Part shown: positions 56,702-64,000 of the stretch, piece after piece
Numbering within the stretch: the stretch's first letter is position 1
Layout of the letters: the number at the start of each line of letters is the position of its first letter
Origin: Ochrobactrum sp. RH2CCR150
GTDB lineage: Bacteria; Pseudomonadota; Alphaproteobacteria; Rhizobiales; Rhizobiaceae
Direction of reading: 5' to 3'
DNA length: 64,000 nt
Assembly (NCBI GenBank): GCA_014138095.1
Contig: JACGXE010000003.1
Span: 248,001-312,000 of the forward strand
The notes under the pieces: model-generated
What the model saw: only the letters and a program-made list of their open reading frames with translations
Told to the model about the DNA's origin: nothing
Database searches by the model: none
Position numbers and translations under genes: made by a program

Positions 56702-56786
56702 GCGCCGTTCCGATGCCCGATTGCTTGCAATCGCGCCGATTAGTCCGAAACGCTCCATGAATCGCTTTCTCAGGATTTATGTCTAA

Positions 56787-57800
56787 ATGACTGATGTAAC
56801 ATCGAAAAATCGCAACTACCCGGACTATCGCTTCGCCGTTGCGCCGATGATCGACTGGAGTGACAGACATTGCCGGTATCTTCACCGGCTCTTTTCGAAG
56901 CGTGCTTTGCTTTATACGGAAATGGTCGTGGCGGATGCGGCGATCCATGGTCCGCGCGAACGTTTGCTTGGTTTCGACGCTGCGGAACACCCAATCGCCT
57001 TGCAGTTGGGCGGGTCTGATCCAGCCAAATTGGCGGAGGCGGCAAAAATCGGGATTGGCTTCGGTTATGACGAGATCAACCTGAATGTCGGCTGTCCGTC
57101 AGACCGCGTCCAGTCGGGCACATTCGGGGCTTGCCTGATGCAGACGCCCGAAGTCGTGGCACGCTGCGTCGAGGCGATGAAAAGCGTTGTTACTGTCCCG
57201 GTCACGGTCAAGTGCCGGATCGGCGTCGATGATCAGGACCCGGAAGTGGCGCTCGATGCGCTGGCCGATCTGGCGCTTGCCGCCGGAGCCGACGCCTTGT
57301 GGGTGCATGCGCGCAAGGCATGGCTGAAAGGTCTGTCGCCGAAGGAAAACCGCGAAATCCCGCCGCTCGATTATGATCGCGCCTATCGGTTGAAGGCGCG
57401 TCTCGGTGATGTTTTCGTCGGCATTAATGGCGGTATTACCACGCTTGATGAAGCAAAAACCCATCTGGAACATATGGACGGGGTGATGCTCGGGCGCGCT
57501 GCCTATCACAATCCAGCCTTGCTGGCGGACGTGGATGCCCGTCTGTTTGGCGATGAACCCGTTTCGGTTGAAATGGCGGATATTATTGAGGCCATGTGCG
57601 AATATACCGACCGGCATATTTCATCGGGCGGCAGGCTTTCGCATGTCAGCCGCCATATGGTGGGTCTGTTCAGCGGCCTGCCGGGCGCTCGCCGCTGGCG
57701 TCAGATGCTGTCCACCGACGCGACAAAGCCGGGTGCTACCAGCGACGTGCTGCGTGAAGCCTATGCCACTGTAACCGAAGCTAGCGCCGAAGCAGCTTAA
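56787..57800 (+). CDS. dusA: tRNA-dihydrouridine synthase A
   Basis: DusA (337 aa) reduces uridines 20/20a in the tRNA D-loop with FMN and NADPH. The FMN-barrel start RFAVAPMIDWSDRHCRYLHR is typical, and the catalytic cysteine is in NVGCPSDRVQSGTFGACLM. The lysine-containing VTVKCRIGVDD and NGGITTLDEA motifs are intact. The stop overlaps the convergent protease gene by four bases. Confidence 0.93.
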   Translation: MTDVTSKNRNYPDYRFAVAPMIDWSDRHCRYLHRLFSKRALLYTEMVVADAAIHGPRERLLGFDAAEHPIALQLGGSDPAKLAEAAKIGIGFGYDEINLNVGCPSDRVQSGTFGACLMQTPEVVARCVEAMKSVVTVPVTVKCRIGVDDQDPEVALDALADLALAAGADALWVHARKAWLKGLSPKENREIPPLDYDRAYRLKARLGDVFVGINGGITTLDEAKTHLEHMDGVMLGRAAYHNPALLADVDARLFGDEPVSVEMADIIEAMCEYTDRHISSGGRLSHVSRHMVGLFSGLPGARRWRQMLSTDATKPGATSDVLREAYATVTEASAEAA

Positions 57801-58501
57801 TCGATCAGGATCAACTGGTCGCCGCGCACCGTAAAGCCGCCCAGCGTTTGCAGGAAATTCATGCCGAGCAGACTACCGGTCATCAGGCCTTCCTTGGTGA
57901 CCATGGCGCGAACATCGTGGCGCTCAATGTCGCCGATTTGCAGGTTGGCAATCGTTATGCTCGCCGCAGAAGCCGTGCCATTGGCAGTCATCACCGGCAC
58001 GTTATAGTTTAGCGACGCCGTATCGAGGCCAGCGCGTTCGGCGTCTTCCTGTGAGAGGACAACTGAAGAAGCGCCTGTATCGACCAGAAAATGCACGCGT
58101 GCGCCGTTGACGCGGCCATTCACTTCGAAATGACCGTTGGACGATTTGGCAAGCGTGACGGTCACAGCGCCTTCGGCGTTTCGTCCAGAAATCGGACTGC
58201 CGGGAATAAGGCCCGCAGTGATGCGGCTTGCAGCGTCCTGAAGTTCGTAGCGATACTGATAGCCCGCGACGAGGCCGAGAATAATCACTGCCCATACGGC
58301 CATATTGCGCGCGAAATCCGAAAGCTTGATGCCGGAGCCGAGCAAACCTGCGGCGAGCACGACGCCCCATATGCCGAGATAGGCTGCGCGAGCGAAGACA
58401 TCATTGTCGAGCCCCATCGTGATGCCGCTGTCATTGTTGGACATCAGCAACAAGGCGACGATTGCGACGGCGGCAATAATAAGCCAGAAAAAACGCCCCA
58501 T
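57797..58501 (-). CDS. Membrane-anchored clan AA aspartic protease (TIGR02281 type)
   Basis: A 234-residue protein with two to three N-terminal membrane helices (about 3-20, 38-55, 65-82) and a C-terminal retropepsin-like domain whose active site is FLVDTGASSVVLS. The domain probably dimerises to form the active site, on the periplasmic side if the topology is odd. The substrate is unknown. Its start overlaps the DUF1289 stop by one base (TGATG), indicating coupling. Confidence 0.85.
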   Translation of the reverse strand: MGRFFWLIIAAVAIVALLLMSNNDSGITMGLDNDVFARAAYLGIWGVVLAAGLLGSGIKLSDFARNMAVWAVIILGLVAGYQYRYELQDAASRITAGLIPGSPISGRNAEGAVTVTLAKSSNGHFEVNGRVNGARVHFLVDTGASSVVLSQEDAERAGLDTASLNYNVPVMTANGTASAASITIANLQIGDIERHDVRAMVTKEGLMTGSLLGMNFLQTLGGFTVRGDQLILID

Positions 58502-58695
58502 CAGCCTACTTTCTTTTCAATGAGAATTTCATGACGGTCAGGCAGAAGCGATAGTACCGTAATCCGCTCTTCGGCGGTCATGCGCGACCAGCGTGTAATT
58601 TCATCAAGCGTGCGCGCGCAACCAAGGCAAAAGCCGGTTTCAGCGTCCATCGTGCATATCAATATGCAGGGTGATTTGATTGTCGCCGTGTTCAT
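58501..58695 (-). CDS. DUF1289 family small cysteine protein
   Basis: A 64-residue protein with four conserved cysteines (C10, C14, C23, C26, in [10 protein letters not shown] and [10 protein letters not shown]) and [10 protein letters not shown] after them. The pattern suggests a metal-binding or iron-sulfur site. No function is established for this family to my knowledge. It is translated together with the membrane protease and lies 18 bases upstream of the cobS end, all on the minus strand. Confidence 0.88.
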   Translation of the reverse strand: MNTATIKSPCILICTMDAETGFCLGCARTLDEITRWSRMTAEERITVLSLLPDRHEILIEKKVG

Positions 58696-58713
58696 GAGTG
58701 AAATGTGGTTGCA

Positions 58714-59496
58714 TTACAGGGTCATGACAAGCCCGATTAACACCGCAAGGGAAGCGATTTGTTGGGCCGCGCCCAAGGTGTCGCCCGTCTGGCCGCCGAT
58801 TTTCGACATGCAAAGCCGGGCAAAGCCGACGAGCAGCAGCGTCACAAGAACAAGCGCGTTGATGACGGGCAGAACGCCGCCTGAGGGGATCAGTCCGACC
58901 GCCATGATCACGAAGCCGAGTGCCGCGCCGCAAACCACGGTTTCCCAGCTTGGCGCGCCAACGCTGTCGGCAAGTCCGCCGGGACGGGCGGATGGCAGGC
59001 TATGCCAGAAGGCGAGCATGGCAGAACGGCTTGCGGCTTCGCTGGCGATCAGCGCAAGCAGCGCATAGCCGGGGCCAGCGCGCTCCATAATGGCTGCCAG
59101 AAGCGAAGCCTTGATACCGACCCACGTGACGAGCGTGAGCGCTGCAAAGGTGCCGATGCGGGAATCTTTCATGATGTCGAGGCGACGGCTTGGCGTTGCT
59201 CCGCCGAAGAAGCCGTCAGCCGTGTCGCCAAGCCCGTCTTCATGCAATGCGCCGGTCATGGCTGCCAGCGCGCCGACTGCGATAAATCCGCAGGCGAGGG
59301 CAGGCAGATGCAGGGAGTTGGCGATCATCAGCGCGATGCCTGCGAGCAGGCCCAGCACTGCACCGGCAAGCGGGAAAGCGCGTGCATTGCGCAGCAGCGA
59401 ATCGGCCGTGTTCTCGAACCAGCTTTGCGGAAGCGGAAGGCGGCTCAGAAAGCCGAGCGACCGGATTGTATCGCCTATGAAACCATTTCGCTGCAA
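58714..59496 (-). CDS. cobS: Adenosylcobinamide-GDP ribazoletransferase
   Basis: CobS (260 aa) is the membrane enzyme that joins adenosylcobinamide-GDP and alpha-ribazole to form cobalamin. The [15 protein letters not shown] motif and [10 protein letters not shown] are diagnostic, with several hydrophobic helices. I chose TTG 59496, because GGAG lies seven bases upstream and the product then has the usual length; a GTG at 59526 would add ten residues. It is divergent from cobT, the enzyme that makes its substrate. No B12 riboswitch is visible in the gap. Confidence 0.92.
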   Translation of the reverse strand: MQRNGFIGDTIRSLGFLSRLPLPQSWFENTADSLLRNARAFPLAGAVLGLLAGIALMIANSLHLPALACGFIAVGALAAMTGALHEDGLGDTADGFFGGATPSRRLDIMKDSRIGTFAALTLVTWVGIKASLLAAIMERAGPGYALLALIASEAASRSAMLAFWHSLPSARPGGLADSVGAPSWETVVCGAALGFVIMAVGLIPSGGVLPVINALVLVTLLLVGFARLCMSKIGGQTGDTLGAAQQIASLAVLIGLVMTL

Positions 59497-59660
59497 ATGA
59501 CTGCTCCGCAACACTTTATCGCCCACAGGAATGTTTTAGGGCTCGCGATATTTCGCCTCAAGGGCCATCGGCTCGAAGAGGTGATTTGAAAAATTGTGTG
59601 AGTGCTTATAGGACGTGCCAAACAGATTTGCATCTCCCATGATCGATTGGACTGAACGAT

Positions 59661-60683
59661 ATGAGCGCCAGTGGCCTTCCCTTTGACGATTTTCGTGAAC
59701 TGATCCGCAATCTGCCTGGTCCCGATCTGGGTGCGGAAAGGGCAGTGCGCGAGCGCGAGGTAACTTTGACCAAGCCTGCCGGTTCGCTGGGACGCCTTGA
59801 AGACATCGCCGCCTGGCTTGCCGCCTGGACGGGCAAGCGCACGCCGCAGATCAATCGCCCGCTGGTCGCAGTCTTTGCAGGCAATCACGGCGTCACGGCA
59901 AAGAACATCACGCCGTTCCCGTCCAGCGTCACAGCGCAGATGGTTGAGAACTTTGCGGCAGGCGGTGCGGCGATCAACCAGATCTGCATTGCCAATGATC
60001 TGGGACTGAAAGTTTTCGATCTGGCGCTGGAACATCCGACAGCCGATATCACCGAAGAACCGGCCATGGATGAGCGCACCTGTGCGGCGACCATGGCTTT
60101 CGGTATGGAAGCGATTGCTGGCGGCACCGATCTTCTCTGCATCGGTGAAATGGGTATCGGCAACACGACCATTGCGGCGGCGATTGCACTCGCATTGTTT
60201 GGCGGTACGGCGGAAGACTGGGTTGGACCGGGCACGGGCTCGACGGGCGAACTCTTGCAGCGCAAGCTTGCAGCGGTTCGTCAGGCGGTTGCCTTGCATC
60301 AGGCGCATCTGAAAGACCCGCTCGAAGTGCTGCGCCGCCTCGGCGGACGTGAGATTGCAGCCATGGCTGGCGCCATTCTTGCCGCTCGCATGGAAAAAAT
60401 CCCGGTGATCATTGATGGTTTCGTGGCGTCTTCGGCTGCTGCCATACTTTATGCCGCAAATCCGGAAGCAATCGACCATTGCCTATTCGGCCATGTATCT
60501 GCTGAGCCGGGCCATCGCCTGCTGCTGGCCAAGCTTGGCAAGGAGCCGCTTCTCGATCTCGGCATGCGTCTGGGCGAAGGAACGGGCGCTGCTCTTGCCG
60601 CCAGCATCGTCAGGGCAGCCGCGCAGTGCCACAGCGGTATGGCCACATTTGAACAGGCTGGCGTCGCTTCAGCCAAGCACTGA
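59661..60683 (+). CDS. cobT: Nicotinate-nucleotide--dimethylbenzimidazole phosphoribosyltransferase
   Basis: CobT (340 aa) makes alpha-ribazole phosphate, the lower-ligand precursor of cobalamin. Motifs include LTKPAGSLGRLE, FAGNHGVTA, CIGEMGIGNTT and the catalytic glutamate near LGEGTGAALAA. ATG 59661 lies 164 bases from the divergent cobS start. A bidirectional terminator follows. Confidence 0.94.
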   Translation: MSASGLPFDDFRELIRNLPGPDLGAERAVREREVTLTKPAGSLGRLEDIAAWLAAWTGKRTPQINRPLVAVFAGNHGVTAKNITPFPSSVTAQMVENFAAGGAAINQICIANDLGLKVFDLALEHPTADITEEPAMDERTCAATMAFGMEAIAGGTDLLCIGEMGIGNTTIAAAIALALFGGTAEDWVGPGTGSTGELLQRKLAAVRQAVALHQAHLKDPLEVLRRLGGREIAAMAGAILAARMEKIPVIIDGFVASSAAAILYAANPEAIDHCLFGHVSAEPGHRLLLAKLGKEPLLDLGMRLGEGTGAALAASIVRAAAQCHSGMATFEQAGVASAKH

Positions 60684-60698
60684 TAAAAAACCAAGCAC

Positions 60699-60727
60699 AA
60701 AAAAGCCCGCCAGATGGCGGGCTTTTT
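60699..60727. terminator. Bidirectional terminator after cobT
   Basis: AAAAAAGCCCGCC/GGCGGGCTTTTT with a 4-base loop. It separates convergent cobT and the lrp-type gene. Confidence 0.9.
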
Positions 60728-60746
60728 CATTCCAAGGTCTGGGAGG

Positions 60747-61226
60747 TCAGTTATTTTCCTTGTCCAGCACCATGTAGTCGAGCGGTAGTTCAGTCGTGTA
60801 CTTGATCTGCTCCATCGCGAAGGATGACGACACGTCGCGGATTTCGATCTTGCTGATCAGCCGCTTGTAGAAAGCGTCATAGGCTGCAATATCCGGCACT
60901 GCGACGCGCAGCAGATAATCGACATCGCCGCTCATGCGGTAGAATTCGATAACCTCGGGGAATTCCTGCACCACTTCCGAGAAGCGCTTGAGCCATTCAT
61001 GGCTGTGCGAGCTGGTGCGCACCGATACGAACACCGTCACACGCGCATTGACGCGGATCGGGTCGAGGATCGCCACACGGCGCTTGATGACACCATCTTC
61101 TTCAAGCTTCTGGATACGACGCCAGCAAGGCGTTGTGGAAAGGCCAACCTTCTTGGCAACGTCTGCCACTGCCAATGTTGCGTCTTCCTGCAATAAGCGC
61201 AGTATTTTTCTGTCGAGCCTGTCCAT
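60747..61226 (-). CDS. Lrp/AsnC family transcriptional regulator
   Basis: A 159-residue regulator with an N-terminal winged helix (DRKILRLLQEDATLAVADVAKKVGLS, DNA helix STTPCWRRIQKLEEDGVI) and a C-terminal RAM ligand-binding domain (about 65-150, with FYRMSGDVDYLLRVAV). It probably controls amino-acid transport or breakdown; the ligand is not deducible. No target gene is adjacent in divergent orientation. ATG 61226 follows GGAA. Confidence 0.92.
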   Translation of the reverse strand: MDRLDRKILRLLQEDATLAVADVAKKVGLSTTPCWRRIQKLEEDGVIKRRVAILDPIRVNARVTVFVSVRTSSHSHEWLKRFSEVVQEFPEVIEFYRMSGDVDYLLRVAVPDIAAYDAFYKRLISKIEIRDVSSSFAMEQIKYTTELPLDYMVLDKENN

Positions 61227-61354
61227 GCGTTTCCGTTCCCGGTTTTAGAAATCGTTTCCCGAACTTTGCGAGTGTGCGAAACGTCATACCTTATGATGTG
61301 CTATCGGCAGAAGTTACAGGAAAAATATTCTTATGAGAACCGATCTTGTAAAAT

Positions 61355-62020
61355 TTATTTATCGTCGTTGATGAGGCTTCGGACTTTTGCCTGAACAATA
61401 GGCACAACCTCTTCGTCAAACCATGGATTGCGTTTCAGCCAACCACTGTTGCGCCATGAAGGATGAGGCAGCGGAAGAACGATACGTCCGGCCTTGTTGG
61501 GCGTTTCAATAAAGTGTCGCCAGTTCTTCACCGTTTCGGTCAGATTACGTCCGCGATAGTCGGGAAGATGGTAAGCCAGAGCATATTGCCCCACCACCAG
61601 AACGAACTCCAGTTGCGGCATCGCCGCAAAGACGCGGTCATGCCATGTCAGGCGGCATTCGCGGCGCGGGGGCAGGTCGCCGCCATGTTTGTCATAACCG
61701 GGAAAGCAGAAGCCCATGGGAACGATGGCAAACCGGGCAGGATCGTAGAACTCCTCGCGGGTCGTTCCAAGCCATTGCCGCAGGCGGTCACCCGAAGGAT
61801 CGTTGAACGGCAGAGACGTATTATGCACGCGGATGCCGGGGGCCTGTCCGCATATGGCGATGCGCGCTGTATTGGAGACAATACAGACGGGATTGGGCTC
61901 ATGCGGCAGCGGCGGCTGAAACAGCGGCTCATCGCGGCAGATGCGACACGCTTTGATCGACTGACTGAGCGTGTTCAGGTCTTCCATGAAGCTTCGCTCC
62001 GGATTTTGGGATGTCGTCAT
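61355..62020 (-). CDS. Uracil-DNA glycosylase superfamily protein
   Basis: A 221-residue protein of the UDG-like fold. An N-terminal cysteine pair (CRICRDEPLF) precedes the motif GQAPGIRVHNTSLPFND, in place of the usual GEAPG, and the later LPLPHPSWRNSGW holds the second active-site motif. It is a family of unproven substrate found in many proteobacteria. The start ATG 62020 overlaps the nuclease stop (ATGA); ATG 61987 with GGAG upstream is an alternative. Confidence 0.83.
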   Translation of the reverse strand: MTTSQNPERSFMEDLNTLSQSIKACRICRDEPLFQPPLPHEPNPVCIVSNTARIAICGQAPGIRVHNTSLPFNDPSGDRLRQWLGTTREEFYDPARFAIVPMGFCFPGYDKHGGDLPPRRECRLTWHDRVFAAMPQLEFVLVVGQYALAYHLPDYRGRNLTETVKNWRHFIETPNKAGRIVLPLPHPSWRNSGWLKRNPWFDEEVVPIVQAKVRSLINDDK

Positions 62021-62697
62021 CGGAAGTAATTGATGAAGGCGGCGATACGCTCTTTAATATAGTGAGTGAACGCGCTGAAGCTATTGTGCCCGATCGTCTG
62101 AGCGCTCCCTTGGTTCGTTTGCGCGTTCTCGCCCTCGCGCGGATTTTCCTTTCGCCATGAGGAGGGCTTTTCAAAGCGGCCAGCCCAGATGCCACGGCCA
62201 TTTTTGCGGGCGTCCGCTTCCTCGCGCTCATAATCGCCATAGGCAATCGCCCAACCCTGTTGGACCATCCAGCTATTCAGATCGGTTTCGCCGAGGTAAC
62301 AACGCGCCAGATCGCGGCCATAGCGGTCAAAACCTTCAATCTCGCACCGAATCGGTGTTCTTCCGATTCTTGCCCGCAAGAAATTGCGAGCCTCCGTGCC
62401 GCAATCGTAATGAATACCGTTTCGCTCGCAGGTCTGCGCCATCTCCGGCGCATCGATGCCCTTCAGGCGGATATGCACCTTGTTTATGATCACCGTATCC
62501 CCATCTATCACGTAGACGGGGCCGTCGCGCGTTTCGGTCGGACGCTTTTCATCCGGCAGGTATGAAATACCGACCACAATCGCGGAAAAGAACAATAAAG
62601 TCAGTATGATGCTACGAATTCCTCCAATTCCGCTTCGGCGGGAGTCGGAGGTATATCGCCTCTGCGGGCGCCTATAGGGGCGTCTGTAATTACGCAT
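62017..62697 (-). CDS. Membrane-anchored thermonuclease (SNase family)
   Basis: A 226-residue protein. A basic N-terminus (RNYRRPYRRPQRRY) is followed by a membrane helix (about 29-47) and a staphylococcal-nuclease domain with VYVIDGDTVII, RLKGIDAPE and FDRYGRDLARCY, which supply calcium ligands and catalytic Arg/Glu. A disulfide is possible between C89 and C99. The C-terminal tail is unrelated. The active domain is probably periplasmic. Its stop overlaps the next start, so the two are coupled. Confidence 0.85.
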   Translation of the reverse strand: MRNYRRPYRRPQRRYTSDSRRSGIGGIRSIILTLLFFSAIVVGISYLPDEKRPTETRDGPVYVIDGDTVIINKVHIRLKGIDAPEMAQTCERNGIHYDCGTEARNFLRARIGRTPIRCEIEGFDRYGRDLARCYLGETDLNSWMVQQGWAIAYGDYEREEADARKNGRGIWAGRFEKPSSWRKENPREGENAQTNQGSAQTIGHNSFSAFTHYIKERIAAFINYFR

Positions 62698-63182
62698 GTG
62701 ATCCGGCTGGTTCCAATCGTCAGTGTCATAGGCGTTCTATTCTATGTGTCCGCCAGACAGAAACAATCACCATCGCTTTGTTCGATGGGGGAACACGTTT
62801 CGACGAGCAACAACAGTGAGTTTGTTGTCAAACGGCAACAGTCTTTACCGTTACTTTAGGCTACAAAGAACTACGGTCATTTTTGCCTATTTCCCGCCAC
62901 AAAGGGACATCATCCGTCAAGGAAAGGCAAAAGCCGTCAAACAATCAGGAGCGAATGGCTCCCGCAGGATTAGGCAGGAATGAGCAAGAGCGCGTTGTTG
63001 CAGAGCAAACAGATTGCAAGCAGGGGAAACCTTGCCGACGCTGCTCCGATTCCTTCCAATGGTGGCAAGGCTTTTTTCGGCCAAGATCGGGTCTCAGTCT
63101 TGACGAAAAGCGTGGCTATTCTGCCTTCAATGAATTCTTTCTCCACGATTTGTGCCAACTATTGTGAAAGACCGGCGTTGTG
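62698..63182. other. Gap before exoR
   Basis: No gene is supported here. Open frames at 62744-62983 and 62883-63167 lack ribosome sites and family features. The region must contain the exoR promoter and the divergent promoter of the nuclease gene, and shows a short partial repeat, GTTGTCAAACGGCAAC (62824-62839). In related rhizobia exoR is controlled by the ChvI response regulator; no site could be assigned by eye. Confidence 0.45.
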
Positions 63183-63974
63183 ATGCGTAGTCGCAGTTTT
63201 TCATATCCTGTTATTGCCATGGCTGTTGGTTTGGCCATCGCCTGCAACAGTGCCTTTGCTTTTGATCTGAACGACGATTCTGAAAAGTCGCGCAGCCCGT
63301 TCGAACTCTTCAAATTCGGCTTCTCCGCTTACAAGAATGGTCACAAGGACGAAGCGATCAAGGCGCTGCGTTATGCCGCCGAGCGCGGTCATCAGGGTGC
63401 AAAGTGGAAACTGGCCCGTATGTATGCCGATGGCGACGGCGTGGCCGAAAATGACTACGAAGCCTACAAGATTTTCGAAAAGATCGTGCGTGAAGGCTCC
63501 GAACCCGGTTCAGAGAACGATTCCTATGTCGCTGATGCGCTGGTTGCGCTCGCTGGATATGTGAAGCGCGGTATTCCAGGTACGCCGGTGCGCGCCGATC
63601 TGGGGGTCGCCCGCGATCTTTATGTGCAGGCCGCATCGAATTTCGGTGATTCTGCGGCTCAGTTCGAACTGGGCAAGATGCTTCTGTCCGGTGAGGGCGG
63701 TGAGCGCAATTCGGTTCAGGCCGCACGCTGGTTCCAGTTGGCTGCCAACAAGGGCAATGTCAGCGCTCAGGCCATGCTTGGAAACATGCTGTTTCAGGCT
63801 GGCAAGACCGTGCGCGGGCTGGCCTTCATGACGGCCGCCTCTGAACGTTGCGCAGCCGAGGATTGCACTTGGATACGCGAAATGCAGGAACAGGCTTTCT
63901 CGATTGTCGGTGAGGCGGATCGCCGTAACGCTGTGGCTCTCGCGAGCGATATGACCACCAAGGGCTCGTTTTAA
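63183..63974 (+). CDS. exoR: Periplasmic Sel1-repeat regulator ExoR
   Basis: A 263-residue exported protein. A Sec signal ends at NSAFA-FD (about residue 29), and Sel1-like tetratricopeptide repeats follow (EAIKALRYAAERGHQGAKWKLARMYADG, given in parts, and QAARWFQLAANKGNVSAQAMLG). In Sinorhizobium and Agrobacterium, ExoR binds ExoS/ChvG in the periplasm and keeps the ExoS-ChvI system off until degraded. Length and repeat layout match. ATG 63183 follows an overlapping GTG 63180; either gives the same signal. By analogy it would act on the BvrS/BvrR-type system here. Confidence 0.9.
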   Translation: MRSRSFSYPVIAMAVGLAIACNSAFAFDLNDDSEKSRSPFELFKFGFSAYKNGHKDEAIKALRYAAERGHQGAKWKLARMYADGDGVAENDYEAYKIFEKIVREGSEPGSENDSYVADALVALAGYVKRGIPGTPVRADLGVARDLYVQAASNFGDSAAQFELGKMLLSGEGGERNSVQAARWFQLAANKGNVSAQAMLGNMLFQAGKTVRGLAFMTAASERCAAEDCTWIREMQEQAFSIVGEADRRNAVALASDMTTKGSF

Positions 63975-64000
63975 GCTTCCAGTGTCTTAAACCGACAGCG

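Noticed and set aside
59497..59660. Possible cobalamin riboswitch between cobS and cobT
   Set aside because: No B12-box-like sequence or long folded leader; the gap is only 164 bases.
62883..63167. A 94-codon frame before exoR
   Set aside because: No ribosome site and no recognisable family; overlapping frames are equally open.
1..64000. Prophage, integrative element, insertion sequence or CRISPR array
   Set aside because: No integrase, transposase, tRNA-flanked direct repeats, cas genes or regularly spaced repeats were seen; the GH108 gene is the only phage-like gene.

Overview
The window looks like a stretch of the main chromosome of a Brucellaceae bacterium (Ochrobactrum/Brucella type, order Rhizobiales). 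The reasons are the alphaproteobacterial complex I operon ending in nuoN-birA-rnj, the AcpXL/FabF/LpxXL cluster for very-long-chain acylated lipid A, ExoR, the F1-ATPase zeta-type inhibitor inside a purine gene cluster, a short prolyl-tRNA synthetase, and SOS boxes of the GAAC-N7-GAAC type. Coding density is high, most intergenic gaps are short, and I see no tRNA, rRNA, CRISPR array, transposase or integrase. No gene appears broken; only nuoF is cut, by the window edge. Identification is from reading the sequence; no database search was possible.

Layout. 1-11149: 3' part of the NADH dehydrogenase operon (nuoF-partial, G, H, I, J, K, L, M, N) followed by a biotin protein ligase. 11408-13799: RNase J, methylmalonyl-CoA epimerase and a DUF1467 membrane protein, closed by a strong terminator. 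13800-14600: a long gap that holds a candidate minus-strand small RNA. 14601-17925: proS-lolC/E-lolD, translationally coupled. 18044-21997: a LexA-controlled 28-codon membrane peptide, a structured leader and dnaE. 22078-26584: accessory genes (luciferase-like monooxygenase, NmrA-type reductase with a divergent HxlR regulator, DUF3008, two secreted proteins). 26913-30687: rpsD, ttcA, an inositol-monophosphatase-family gene and a Bcr/CflA exporter. 30864-44801: a purine cluster (purL, purQ, purS, purC, purB) interleaved with grxD, bolA, a MocR regulator, two DUF1127 genes, a lipoprotein, a GST, the ATPase inhibitor, an aldolase, a small hydrolase and a VOC protein. 44898-50542: rpe and the acpXL-fabF2-fabF1-adh-lpxXL lipid A cluster. 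50814-58695: a GH108 muramidase, aldose epimerase and sugar kinase, a phosphonate pair (DUF1045-phnM), an HAD phosphatase, dusA, an aspartic protease and DUF1289. 58714-63974: cobS/cobT divergent pair, an Lrp regulator, a DNA glycosylase-family gene, a membrane-anchored nuclease and exoR.

How the parts fit. The nuo genes build the proton-pumping complex I arm; the zeta-like inhibitor acts at the other end of respiration on F1-ATPase. BolA and the CGFS glutaredoxin form the usual iron-sulfur trafficking pair. The purine genes supply steps 4, 6, 7 and 8 of de novo IMP synthesis and the adenylosuccinate lyase shared with AMP synthesis. The AcpXL cluster makes and attaches the C28-type acyl chain of lipid A, while LolCDE-type proteins and ExoR also act at the envelope. 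The most interesting points are the SOS-box-controlled 28-residue membrane peptide upstream of dnaE (a SidA-like division inhibitor candidate), a ketosynthase homologue without its catalytic residues beside an intact one, a two-start VOC protein with an optional Tat signal, a bipartite hairpin repeat whose stems co-vary, and several structured intergenic regions.
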